DNA of 18,183 bases from Saccoglossus kowalevskii (Eukaryota; Hemichordata; Enteropneusta; Harrimaniidae): positions 176,445 to 194,627 of the forward strand of contig NW_003109980.1 of the NCBI RefSeq assembly GCF_000003605.2. The letters are read 5' to 3'. The notes beneath the pieces were generated by a model that worked only from the letters and a program-made list of their open reading frames with translations, was not told the DNA's origin and ran no database searches. Positions 10,401-16,746 of this stretch are shown one piece after another. The stretch's first letter is position 1. Each line of letters opens with the position of its first letter. The position numbers were made by a program, and so were the translations under genes.

Positions 10401-13400
10401 CTTCAATATTGCACTGAATGAATATCCCTGATTGCAACAGTAAACAAGATAATACAGTTATGCATAATAATGAGGTCACAAGACCATATATGGACATGTG
10501 ATGTTAGTAATGCCTTCATCATGGCACTACTTGCATGTCCTTACCTGTAGCAGTGCTTAATTAATACATTACAGTTACGCATATTAATTGAGTAAATGCC
10601 CATATATACATCTGATACATTAGCAATATTTCACCAAATGCATATCCCTGACTGCAACAGTGCCAGAGATATTAGTTATGCATATTAATGAGGTTATATG
10701 ACACCATTTATACAAAGTAGCTAATGAACACACATGGATGAATTTGAATTGAAAGCAACACAAACTTGGATTATGTATTAACATTATAAATTATGAAAAC
10801 ATTTTTACATAGTGATGCCCTTGCAAAAAGCTCTACTATTACATTGAGGCTCTACTCTGATAGTTACACAAGAATCCCTAAGCATTGTTCTAAGCACAGG
10901 ACAATGCAATTCGGAGGAAGCACTGGTCTTACCTTTATGTAATCCAAGTGACCTGGACAATCAGTGTGAGCATAATGTCTTGTCATAGTTTCATATTCAA
11001 CATGAGCAGAGTTTATTGTGATGCCTCGTTTCCGTTCTTCTGGTGCTTTGTCAATTTCATCATATTTATGGAATTTGGTTGATCCACTTGTTCCTTGCTC
11101 AGATAAAACTACAAAGTAAAAAAGAATGTCTCATCAGAGATAATACAATAATTAAATGATGGTTTGATTTCACATATTACTACAATTGGTAAATGTGGTC
11201 TGTTTAAATTTCAAAATTTGTAGGTCAGATGACTACATTTCAAGACACATAAATTGATCCACCCATGATTGGTTCAACACATCAAGGCTAACTTTGACAA
11301 GTTTGCATAAATTAAAATCAGAGGTCTGGAGTCTTGTTTCACATTTTGGACTTACTTGTGTGAGTGCTAATTACTGTCAAACCTGGAAGTCTTTAATAGA
11401 AATAGCATCAGTTAAGGGATTGTGGTCGAGATATCAATCAATGTACATTACTTTTACTATGAAAATGTCCAAATCACACAGTATTCTAATAATTTATTCG
11501 CTATACAAGTAAAGAAATTGATTACATAGCAAAAATGGAAGAAATACATATCCAGGTTCTTGATGACCAAAGCCAAAAAGTTGATTTACTATCCACACCT
11601 TTTAAATTTATGCAAACTTGTCAAATAAGCCACAGTATGTCAAATCAATCATGAGCAGGGAACTTTCTAATGTGTCTCATCTAGTCTACATTTGAAATTG
11701 TTGTGATAAATTGTAAAACAGTCTAACTGATCAATTCAATGAATCCACTTAATTACAATGCATATTAGCATAGTGTCTTGTAGCGCGTATGTTTGACACC
11801 ACTGATTGTTTTCTGCAATGTTAACCCAATTAGTGCTGCCTATAGTGGTAAAAAAACTTACAAAACTTGCAGAATAATGCAGTTCTGGAAGCAGAATTTG
11901 GAGTTAAAAATTCTAGTTCCCTTGCTTTGTTTGCTGATCAAGAAACAATACTCAAACAATATGACTACTCACCTTTTGTAATTGCTGCTGTCAGCGTAGT
12001 TTTACCGTGATCTACATGACCTATCGTACCGATATTGACGTGCGGTTTGCTTCTGTCATATGTTTGTTTATCAGCATAATGCCTTCTCGACAACACCGAT
12101 GATATACGTGTGTTATTGATTAGCTGACGATGCTGTGACAAAAAAAGTTTACCAAGGAAAAAAGAAAGAATTAGTGTTTTCTGTAATGTATAAATCTTTA
12201 CATACATGTACATGTTCTATTGGAAGCACATCTCCAAAATAAAATATACCAAAAACTGTGATATATTCACCTTTCTGCTTTGATGCATACTTTGCTATAG
12301 TTTCATGACAATCTCATATTTGTTGATGCAAAAACAATACCTTGTATTTTGAAAATGGTCTTGGAGATAAAAATGGTTCTTCTGAACACAGTAACGTGAG
12401 CTATAAGCAGAGCTATGCTATTAAAATCTCTAAAATGTCTATGGAAATAATTACTTCTCCTGGATCTTTATTTGGGTGAGTGATAGGCAAGTAAGGGAGG
12501 ATGTACTTACGTATGTGGACTCTCGACATGCTCTGGATGGAGTATTTCGAAGAGCTGCAAAGACAAGTTCAAATACATTTTATAAGCAAATATTCTGGTA
12601 GATATCATGTTTTTAAACTTATTATATTTTGTTACTTTTTTAAATGGTGACGGTCATCGCGCAGCTCGTGTTCGAATTTCATGTGAGCAAAATTTATTTT
12701 GCGTTGTACACATCGCTATGAGTCCCATATTGACAACTGCCCTTTTAAATTCTTACTAATTCTTATTATATTTTATTTGCATCGATTAATATTTCTATAC
12801 TGAAAGAAATATGTATTTCTAAAGATGCAATAAACAATTGTTATTATTATGTACAAATACAGGATTTATTCAAAAATTTAAGGTTATTTTTTGGAGACTG
12901 AATTTGATCATTTTTGTTTTGTTGTTCACAAAATAACACATAACGGTTATTTGTTTTATGATGCAAGAAAAATAAAAGATTCTATTTTTATTCTGTTTCT
13001 TCAACAAGGTGCAACTTCTCGTTCTGTATACACCATGTGTTGCCTTAGCTGTGGAATCATAGCCCTATGTTGCCGACCGCATTATTTACGTGACTGACTC
13101 TGGCCGGCCTACAACTACAAAATTAAAAAAAAGACGTCCAAATGAAATTGTTAGGGCGAAATTCGATTGTAGGTCGCACCAAAGAGCTACGGAACCGCAG
13201 CTAGTGTTGCCTGTGTACCCCCTCCATTACATTGTGCCTGGCCCCATACATCTTTATTTATCTTTATTGATGGGAGAGTATTTTCATTACTTTAAATTTG
13301 GAAAATTTAGGACTAGTTTGCTCTTTTTTGTTTCGTGCGTGAATAATTATTCAAACCCTCTTGGCACCAACTTACTCGACTTTCCAGGCAAAACCAAACC

Positions 13401-13620
13401 TGCATGGTGTCATTGGCGAAAAACGTGTGTATCTTATTACATCTAGAAGGGGAACTAGGACAGGGCATTAATGCTTTGACTGGCCTCACTTGATTTTATA
13501 TTTATGTCATCCAAAGAACAATTATTAAGCATACATGATAATATAAAATAAAAGATCAGCATGACAAAACTTACCCAATCTCGCAACACTGCAACATCTC
13601 AACGTGACGAGCGCGGCCAT
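1316..13620 (-). CDS. TUFM: Mitochondrial elongation factor Tu, 10 exons, 3' end outside window
   Basis: GTPase that, with GTP, carries aminoacyl-tRNA to the mitochondrial ribosome; TSFM (EF-Ts) recycles it. Exons on the minus strand: 13575-13620, 12511-12554, 11973-12132, 10933-11108, 7868-7972, 5665-5826, 3533-3665, 2027-2131, 1583-1734, 1316-1451. They join in frame to about 406 residues; metazoan orthologues have about 450, so about 50 C-terminal residues are missing to the left. Residues 1 to about 50 are rich in Arg, Ser and Leu, as in a mitochondrial presequence (RRHYADK near the likely cleavage region). GTPase motifs: G1 GHVDHGKT at 68-75, G2 RGITI at 111-115, G3 DCPGH at 133-137, G4 NKAD at 188-191, G5 SAL at 225-227. 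Domains II and III follow from about residue 240. Identity is certain from the sequence; function is family knowledge. Confidence 0.97.
1583..1734 (-). CDS. TUFM: TUFM exon 9 (domain II end, domain III start)
   Basis: Reads [20 protein letters not shown], then [20 protein letters not shown] and [11 protein letters not shown]. The E.FHK..AGD..G.L.RG..R..I.RG.V...PG pattern is diagnostic of EF-Tu. The frame forces the acceptor to be TTGAAAG, with A rather than C or T before AG, which is unusually weak. Donor GTATTG. Confidence 0.95.
2027..2131 (-). CDS. TUFM: TUFM exon 8 (domain II barrel)
   Basis: Completes the split Gly, then reads [20 protein letters not shown] and [14 protein letters not shown]. 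This is the GRGTV(V)TGR(V/I)E signature of domain II, which contacts the aminoacyl end of tRNA. Acceptor ATTTACAG, donor GTAACA; 105 nt, entering and leaving in phase 1. Confidence 0.96.
2140..3500. repeat. TUFM intron 7 with scattered inverted copies of a 28-bp motif
   Basis: The motif (GCTCTATTAAAAGTGCATG core) is seen at 3301-3328, inverted at 2771-2798 (22 of 28 matches), and as shorter CTCTATTAGAAG matches near 2323 and inverted near 3409-3420. This suggests remnants of a fold-back element about 560 bp long (2771-3328). No TSD or clean ends are visible. Confidence 0.35.
2390..2600. other. GC-enriched island of unknown origin inside TUFM intron 7
   Basis: CpG-containing block (for example GTTGACGCGCACAG and CCCCGACGGC) about 200 bp long in otherwise very AT-rich intron sequence. 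Overlapping ORFs of 67 codons (plus, 2393-2596; no recognised domain) and 61 codons (minus) cross it. Could be a captured gene fragment, decayed retrocopy or regulatory element. Confidence 0.3.
3533..3665 (-). CDS. TUFM: TUFM exon 7 (G domain to domain II junction)
   Basis: Forty-four codons plus one base. Reads [20 protein letters not shown], then [19 protein letters not shown] and VHSIP. The YIP..R..DKPF..P string is the hinge between the G domain and domain II in EF-Tu. Acceptor TTCTAG, donor GTGAGT. Confidence 0.96.
4091..4125. repeat. (TATAG)n microsatellite
   Basis: Imperfect TATAG/TATATAG repeats near the left end of the hairpin-ended element. Confidence 0.8.
4387..4409. repeat. (AT)n microsatellite
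   Basis: About 11 AT dinucleotides marking the junction between the left block and the tandem monomer array of the element. Confidence 0.9.
4425..5330 (+). repeat. Array of ~145-bp monomers in alternating A/B types
   Basis: The core (A/C)AA(A/G)TTTGAN5AATC recurs at about 4431, 4579, 4717, 4868, 5008, 5160 and 5311, spaced 138-152 bp. Type A continues (A/G)GTC followed by GAGATATGG; type B continues CATCCATAAATGC. A plus B makes a 290-bp higher-order unit, seen as the near-identical blocks 4579-4716 and 4868-5007 (both with ATTCGAGGATTTTTTTAGCA). Type A monomers end in an AAAATGGCCG palindrome. Confidence 0.8.
5665..5826 (-). CDS. TUFM: TUFM exon 6 (G4 NKAD, G5)
   Basis: Fifty-four codons, phase 0 at both ends. 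Starts [17 protein letters not shown] with the guanine-specificity motif NKAD, then a helix rich in Glu ([18 protein letters not shown]), and ends TGSALYAME with the G5 SAL. Acceptor ATAATTGCAG, donor GTAAGA. Confidence 0.97.
5827..6478. other. TUFM intron 5, AT-rich, nothing assigned
   Basis: Only A/T-rich sequence with homopolymer A runs (6333-6341, 6439-6453). I see no exon, repeat unit or element ends between exon 6 and the MITE. Confidence 0.6.
6481..7731. mobile_element. 1251-bp TA-flanked MITE with 22-bp perfect TIRs
   Basis: Left TIR 6481-6502 (CCGTTAAAATCCTATTATAA + AC) and right TIR 7710-7731 are perfect inverse copies. Each is flanked by TA (6479-6480 and 7732-7733), consistent with a TA target duplication as in Tc1/mariner-type elements. 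Subterminal direct repeats GGGGTGCGGTT with TATTAGGTA-like tails occur at about 6553, 7608 and 7684. The left end also forms a small hairpin TATAAAC-AGC-GGTTTATA. No transposase ORF is present, so it would move only with help in trans. It lies in TUFM intron 5. Confidence 0.85.
7080..7260. promoter_or_regulatory. Cluster of promoter-like motifs inside the MITE
   Basis: Within about 180 bp: the palindrome CTTGACC-GGGTA-GGTCAAG (about 7120-7138), two CCAAT-type boxes (AACCAATCA near 7147), an E-box CCACGTG (near 7171) and an ETS-like CCGGAAGC (near 7235). Local CpG content is higher than in surrounding DNA. The motifs are seen; activity is conjecture. Confidence 0.3.
7868..7972 (-). CDS. TUFM: TUFM exon 5 (G domain, switch II)
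   Basis: Thirty-five complete codons, phase 0 at both ends, starting [20 protein letters not shown] and ending EHLLLAKQ. Acceptor ATACTTAG, donor GTATGT. This is the near-invariant switch II helix and following beta strand of EF-Tu. It precedes a 2-kb intron holding the MITE at 6481-7731. Confidence 0.97.
8090..8980 (+). repeat. Degenerate tandem array (~120-150 bp period) with octamers
   Basis: The string TAGTACTTGA(G/A)(A/T)TAT followed by AATG(G)AAAA recurs at about 8588, 8735 and 8858, with a weaker copy near 8239. Companion strings are GACTAATTAATATGCAAATT and CATTGAAAT(G/C)T. Two perfect ATGCAAAT octamers are at 8631-8638 and 8782-8789. No coding signal. It lies in TUFM intron 4. Confidence 0.6.
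8981..9380. other. TUFM intron 4 spacer, nothing assigned
   Basis: AT-rich sequence between two repeat blocks. No exon, hairpin or element ends seen. Confidence 0.55.
9381..9732 (+). repeat. Minisatellite, 11 copies of a 32-bp unit
   Basis: The unit starts TGGACATACAGCACGGTTCA and ends AGCATGACACAA. Copies start every 32 bp from 9381 to 9701. All 11 are identical except one C for T at 9469 in the third copy. Such homogeneity indicates very recent expansion or gene conversion. The array begins abruptly after TGAGGTAA and ends abruptly at CACTTCAC, deep in TUFM intron 4 and far from splice sites. Confidence 0.98.
9733..10059. other. TUFM intron 4 spacer, nothing assigned
   Basis: Unique-looking intron DNA. 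A minus-strand ORF of 89 codons (9718-9987) begins in the minisatellite and has no recognisable domain or splice context, so it is not annotated as a gene. Confidence 0.5.
10060..10720 (+). repeat. Degenerate tandem array (~100-130 bp period)
   Basis: ACAGTTA(T/A)GCATA(T)TAAT followed by GA(G/C)CATATATGGTCAT recurs at about 10199, 10326, 10454, 10571 and 10674, giving spacings near 127, 128, 117 and 103. Each unit also has a GCA(A/G)CAGT(G/A)C(T/C)TAAGATA-like string. The CATATATGG part is close to a serum-response CArG-type palindrome. Similarity to the 8090-8980 array (AGTACTT.AGATATT) suggests a common family. Confidence 0.7.
10933..11108 (-). CDS. TUFM: TUFM exon 4 (switch I, G2, G3)
   Basis: Acceptor TTTGTAG, donor GTAAGA. 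Encodes the effector region with [18 protein letters not shown], then [10 protein letters not shown]. The catalytic His of DCPGH is kept. The residue after it is Leu (codon TTG), where bacterial and most mitochondrial EF-Tu have Ala, so the segment reads GHLDYIK. Fifty-eight codons follow the split Val. Confidence 0.97.
11244..11677. mobile_element. Fold-back MITE with ~75-bp imperfect inverted repeats
   Basis: GACAAGTTTGCATAAATT (11296-11313) is exactly inverted at 11605-11622. Similarity extends outward through CATGATTGGTT / AATCAATCATG to GACACAT (11244) and ATGTGTC (11670-11676). The interior is AT-rich without a transposase. No clear target duplication was found. It lies in TUFM intron 3. 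Confidence 0.7.
11973..12132 (-). CDS. TUFM: TUFM exon 3 (end of presequence, G1 P-loop)
   Basis: Begins HRQLINNTR after an acceptor with a T-rich tract (TTTTTTGTCACAG). Contains SRRHYADK, the conserved [18 protein letters not shown] block with the P-loop that binds GTP phosphates and magnesium, and ends TAAITK plus one base before donor GTGAG. Fifty-three codons plus one base; the donor is in phase 1. Confidence 0.96.
12133..12510. other. TUFM intron 2, nothing assigned
   Basis: AT-rich intron between exon 3 and micro-exon 2. It holds the acceptor tract of exon 3 and no repeat or motif that I can support. Confidence 0.6.
12511..12554 (-). CDS. TUFM: TUFM exon 2 (presequence)
   Basis: Acceptor TTTGCAG at 12555 onward and donor GTAAGT at 12505-12510 bound a 44-nt exon. 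It completes the split Ala codon and reads [14 protein letters not shown], ending in phase 0. Basic and Ser/Thr-rich, it fits a mitochondrial presequence. A 44-nt micro-exon is supported by frame and both splice sites but not by homology, because presequences are not conserved. Confidence 0.8.
12555..13574. other. TUFM intron 1 with an unassigned open frame
   Basis: Mostly AT-rich, but about 13000-13250 is richer in GC. An open frame on the plus strand (about 13063-13446) lacks an ATG near its start, a recognisable domain or flanking splice sites matching a gene. It may be a decayed insertion. No TIRs were found. Confidence 0.4.
13575..13620 (-). CDS. TUFM: TUFM coding exon 1 (start of presequence)
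   Basis: ATG at 13618-13620 in an AACATGGCC context, reading [15 protein letters not shown] plus one base of the next codon. The donor GTAAGT is at 13569-13574. The peptide has three Arg and no acidic residue, as expected for the start of a mitochondrial targeting helix. The start was chosen because it is the only ATG upstream of exon 2 that splices in frame, and because a CpG-containing promoter lies directly behind it. Confidence 0.88.
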
Positions 13621-13634
13621 GTTGGATTGTCTAA

Positions 13635-13653
13635 TGCGCATCGCGTGTGCGCA
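13635..13653. promoter_or_regulatory. Paired NRF-1-like half-sites
   Basis: TGCGCA occurs at 13635-13640 and 13648-13653, with TCGCGTG between. The first, TGCGCATCGCG, is close to the NRF-1 consensus (TGCGCATGCGC). It lies 15-33 bp upstream of the TUFM ATG. NRF-1 is a classic activator of nuclear genes for mitochondrial translation; binding here is inferred. Confidence 0.5.
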
Positions 13654-13659
13654 TGATTA

Positions 13660-13676
13660 TGACCTCGGGGTGACCT
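13660..13676 (-). promoter_or_regulatory. Perfect DR5 nuclear-receptor element
   Basis: The plus strand reads TGACCT CGGGG TGACCT. On the TUFM strand this is AGGTCA, five bases, AGGTCA: two perfect half-sites in direct repeat with a 5-bp spacer, the arrangement preferred by RAR/RXR-type heterodimers. It is 40-56 bp upstream of the TUFM ATG. Occupancy is not shown by sequence. Confidence 0.55.
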
Positions 13677-13689
13677 CTAGACAAAAGTA

Positions 13690-13926
13690 ATGTTTGGCGA
13701 CAGCTATAATTTTTTGGTTTGGGTGATTTTAAGGACTAAATTTTCGCTAAATATTGACAATACGAACTGAATAAGAGGACCTTATAGTTTCATAGCGTCA
13801 AGCTTAGCCGATTTTTGCAAATCATTCCGCAACGCTTCTCGTCGGGAATAGTCTATATTATTTTAAACGTCTGCGTTGCATCGAAGCCCTCTCACTGTCA
13901 GCGACACCATTTACAAATCATACAAG
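13690..13926 (+). other. AIP: Possible AIP 5'UTR exon (start unknown)
   Basis: ATACAAG|GTAAGA at 13926/13927 is a strong donor. Spliced to the acceptor at 15201/15202, the frame of the AIP exon runs back to a stop (TAA, 13864-13866) with no ATG, so this exon would be untranslated and the first in-frame ATG would be 15223. The 5' boundary is not determinable; 13690 is nominal. Confidence 0.35.
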
Positions 13927-15201
13927 GTAAGATCCGAGTTTCTCTTCTTAACACGATATATGTTAAGTCAAACCACTCAACAAGTGTACATATTACCATT
14001 TAATTATTTATTTGTGTACGAATTGATTGGTAGTCCTTTAAAATAATTTAATAAATGCATACATGTTTGTTTGACAAAAAATAAGACTGATATTTACGGA
14101 ATAACAACCATCAAACCACCTCACCCACCCCGTGGCGAGTATAGCACGAGATTTTGTCTAGTTTCACGACATATACTCATGACCGATATTGAGTTTGTAT
14201 ATGGGGTGACCTGTCGAAATCTAGTGGCATACATAAATCTGGAGCTGATTATTTCTATTATCAACTTCAATTTAAAGGTAATTCTGAGACACAGAAATTA
14301 ACAAGGCAATTGAAATGCTGGTATAAAATAATGATTTATATATTTTATGAAAGTTGAATATTCGTTGTGTCGTGCATTCATGTTGGGTTGATTGTTGTTT
14401 TGAAATAGTTCTGTTATTTTGTGGGTGAAAGAAAATACACATTTTAAATGGTCAAATCTGTGCTTTGTTTACATTTACATTATTATGCGTAAGAGTTCCT
14501 TAGGGCCCCTTCATCCATAACTCTAATCCTAACCCTGCCCCTCCTGTACTTCTCTTCCAATTCAATTGTATATACCCCTCTTTGGATTACTTATAATTAT
14601 TGGGAGAGGGCAAATTGAATTTCATTGGGAGGCTGGAGAAGGAACTCTTTCCTTATTATGTACTGGTACGTGTCCTAGCCAGGGATTGACTGGCGACCAG
14701 CAGATTGTCACTTTTCTATCTTGATATGAACACAGTCCTATCACTAGAAGCATGATGATATAATTTCCCACACTGCATGGCATTGTTATCAAACTCAACC
14801 CTTGCCTTTTATGTAGGCCATGAGCACTGGCCAGTTGTGAGAATAAAATTTAGTTAGGCATCTTTCGGAGCTGCTTCAATTTCATTTATATTAACACTCA
14901 AATCTTCATCGCTGCCTCATGTCTTCTTAGTCGATACTTTGCTTGTCGCCATTTTATTTTTAAAAGACAAAAATGGAATGCAGTATGAGTAAAATTATTA
15001 TTGATCTAGACATATGCATTGACATTGACTGTATCACTTTAAAATTGAGATACCACCCTATGCACACTATAAAATCAATTAATTAATTAATAATGCAAAT
15101 GAAAAACCTTACAAAATCCAACAATGCCCCATTGTTTTTTTCTCCACTTTAAAGTCTCCTCAAAATGATTATCTATTGTCTTTGAATTCATTCAATTACA
15201 G
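13927..15201. other. AIP intron 1 (probable)
   Basis: AT-rich sequence without coding signal. It contains the small fold-back at 14488-14652 and ends in the acceptor TCAATTACAG. Confidence 0.45.
14488..14652. mobile_element. Small fold-back element (~165 bp)
   Basis: AAGAGTTCCTT (14491-14501) is inverted as AAGGAACTCTT (about 14640-14650). Internal inverted similarity (CCAATTCAATTG versus CAAATTGAATT) and C-rich left / G-rich right halves support a fold-back. No target duplication was established. Confidence 0.4.
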
Positions 15202-15222
15202 CAGCTTGAGGAACGTTTAGCA

Positions 15223-15321
15223 ATGACAATGTTCATTGATGAAAACACAGAGTGTGGAATAAAGAAAAAATTGTTATACGCTGGGGATGGGGAACTACCT
15301 GACTTTCCAGATGGCACAAAG
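15223..15321 (+). CDS. AIP: AIP coding exon 1
   Basis: The exon begins at 15202 after TTACAG; its first 21 bases are in frame but lack an ATG and are probably 5'UTR. Start ATG at 15223 (context AGCAATGA); a second ATG two codons later is possible. Encodes MTMFIDENTECGIKKKLLYA, then GDGELPDFPDGTK. Donor AAG|GTCAGT. Confidence 0.88.
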
Positions 15322-16746
15322 GTCAGTATGTTTTATGGTATTAGTACTTTATTCTAACTTGATCCCAGGCATATCCTAATTAACATATACTTATCCTTAG
15401 CTTCTCATATCTTGCCAGACATTTTGGTCTTTCCATTTTCATACATTTTTTCTTGTACAAAATGTACTTTCTGAATACTGCTATGACCTGGTTATATGCC
15501 CTATAGCTCAGACCATGGCTTTTTGTTTTGCCCCTTTCTCAGTCTGTGCACTTCCACTTGCAAATGACTCTTACAGCAGACCATCCTCTACATCCCATAG
15601 CTTACAGCAAACCATTCTTCACATCCCCTAGCTTATAGCAGACCATTTTCTACATCCCATAATTTACAGAAGACCATCCTCTACATCCCCTACCTTACAG
15701 CAGACCATTTTCTACATCTCCTAGCTTACAGAAGACCATCCTCTACATCCCATAGCTTACAGTAGGCCATTTTCTACATCCTCTAGCTTACAGCAGACCA
15801 TCCTCTACATCCCCTAGCTTACAGCAGACTATTTTCTACATCTCCTAGCTTACAACAGACCATTTTCTACATTCTCTAGCTTACAGCAGACTATTTTCTA
15901 CATCTCCTAGCTTACAGCAGACATTTTCTACATCCTCTAGCTTACAGCAGACCATTTTCTACATCTCCTAGCTTACAGCAGACCATTTTCTACATCCTCT
16001 AGCTTACAGCAGACTATTTTCTACATCTCCTAGCTTACAGCAGACCATTTTCTACATCCCCTAGCTTACAGCAGACCATTTTCTACATCCCCTAGCTTAC
16101 AGCAGACCATTTTCTATATCCCCTAGCTTACAGCAGACCATTTTCTACATCCCCTAGCTTACAGCAGACTATTTTCTACATCTCCTAGCTTACAGAAGAC
16201 CATCCTCTACATCCCATAGCTTACAGCAGACTATTTTCTACATCTCCTAGCTTACAGAAGACCATCCTCTACATCCCATAGCTTACAGCAGACCATTTTC
16301 TATATCCTCTAGCTTACAGCAGACCATTCTCTACATCCCCTAGCTTACAGCAGACTATTTTCTACATCCTCTAGCTTACAGCAGACCATTTTCTACATCC
16401 CCTAGCTTAGAGCAGACCATCCTCTATATTCCCTAGCTTACAGCAGAACATTCTCTAGTTCTCCAGGCCTACAGCAGACCATGCTCTACTTCTTATCCTA
16501 CCTACCACTTCATTCAATCAGGATCTTATCTCATTGATTTAAAATTAATTATTATTTTTGGTGCAGGTGAAATTTCATTACAAAACAGTCAAACTAGATG
16601 ATGCTAGGACAGTCTTGGATGACAGTAAGAAGTATGGTAAACCTATGGAATTGATTATAGGGAAACAATTCAAACTAGAAGTATGGGAGAAATGTATAAA
16701 AACAATGCGACTTAATGAAGTTGCACAGTATACTGTTGATAAATCT
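15223..16746 (+). CDS. AIP: AIP/ARA9/XAP2-like co-chaperone, first two coding exons
   Basis: AIP is an HSP90-associated immunophilin-like protein that stabilises the cytoplasmic aryl hydrocarbon receptor and other clients. Exons 15223-15321 and 16567-16746 join in phase 0 to 93 residues. ELPDF.DGTK|V.FHY (residues about 24-38), then TVLDDS, GKPMELIIGK.FKL..WE and TMR..E.AQ, are the hallmarks of the AIP PPIase-like domain. The 33 residues before the junction equal the length of the human protein's first exon segment. The end of the PPIase-like domain and the three TPR motifs of the C-terminal half are not in the window. AIPL1 is a vertebrate paralogue, so AIP is the better name. Confidence 0.93.
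15322..16566 (+). other. AIP: AIP intron 2, filled by a minisatellite
   Basis: Bounded by GTCAGT and TTTTTGGTGCAG. Roughly three quarters of it is the 31-bp repeat array; the rest has no recognised feature. Confidence 0.85.
15570..16498 (+). repeat. 31-bp minisatellite, about 30 diverged copies
   Basis: Each unit reads approximately AGCTTACAGCAGACCATTTT followed by CTACATCCCCT. Subtypes differ at fixed sites (CAGCAGACC / CAGAAGACC / CAGCAGACT; TTTTCTAC / CCTCTAC; CCCCT / CTCCT / CCCAT). A two-unit 62-bp combination (ACTATTTT...CTCCT, then AAGACCATCC...CCCAT) is repeated around 16159-16285, showing higher-order duplication. One copy near 15919 lacks a base. The plus strand is strongly pyrimidine-rich and each unit ends in a CTTACAG like a 3' splice site. 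Confidence 0.95.
16567..16746 (+). CDS. AIP: AIP coding exon 2 (PPIase-like domain)
   Basis: Sixty complete codons, phase 0 at both ends: VKFHYKTVKLDDARTVLDDS, KKYGKPMELIIGKQFKLEVW and EKCIKTMRLNEVAQYTVDKS. Acceptor GGTGCAG, donor GTAAGT at 16747. Matches the FKBP-like fold of AIP, which lacks strong isomerase activity in the family. Confidence 0.95.

Larger units (their letters stand above)
13621..13926. promoter_or_regulatory. Candidate bidirectional TUFM-AIP promoter
   Basis: About 300 bp between the TUFM ATG (minus) and the likely AIP 5'UTR exon donor (plus). The TUFM side is CpG-containing (GCGCGGCC, GCATCGCGTGTGCGC) in AT-rich surroundings. It holds two NRF-1-like half-sites and a perfect DR5 (separate entries). 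No TATA box is at the expected position for either gene. Head-to-head housekeeping pairs commonly share such promoters. Transcription start sites cannot be read from sequence. Confidence 0.65.

Noticed and set aside
12665-12690. tRNA/SINE B-box-like GTTCGAATTTC
   Set aside because: No matching A box or cloverleaf upstream, so a tRNA or SINE cannot be supported.
13063-13446. Longest unspliced open frame in the window (118 codons as counted from a GTG)
   Set aside because: No ATG near its start, no recognisable domain, and it lies inside TUFM intron 1 in a strand-random, slightly GC-richer patch.
14521-14545. Telomere-like CTAATCCTAACCCTG
   Set aside because: Only about one and a half TAACCC units and no array; part of the small fold-back element.
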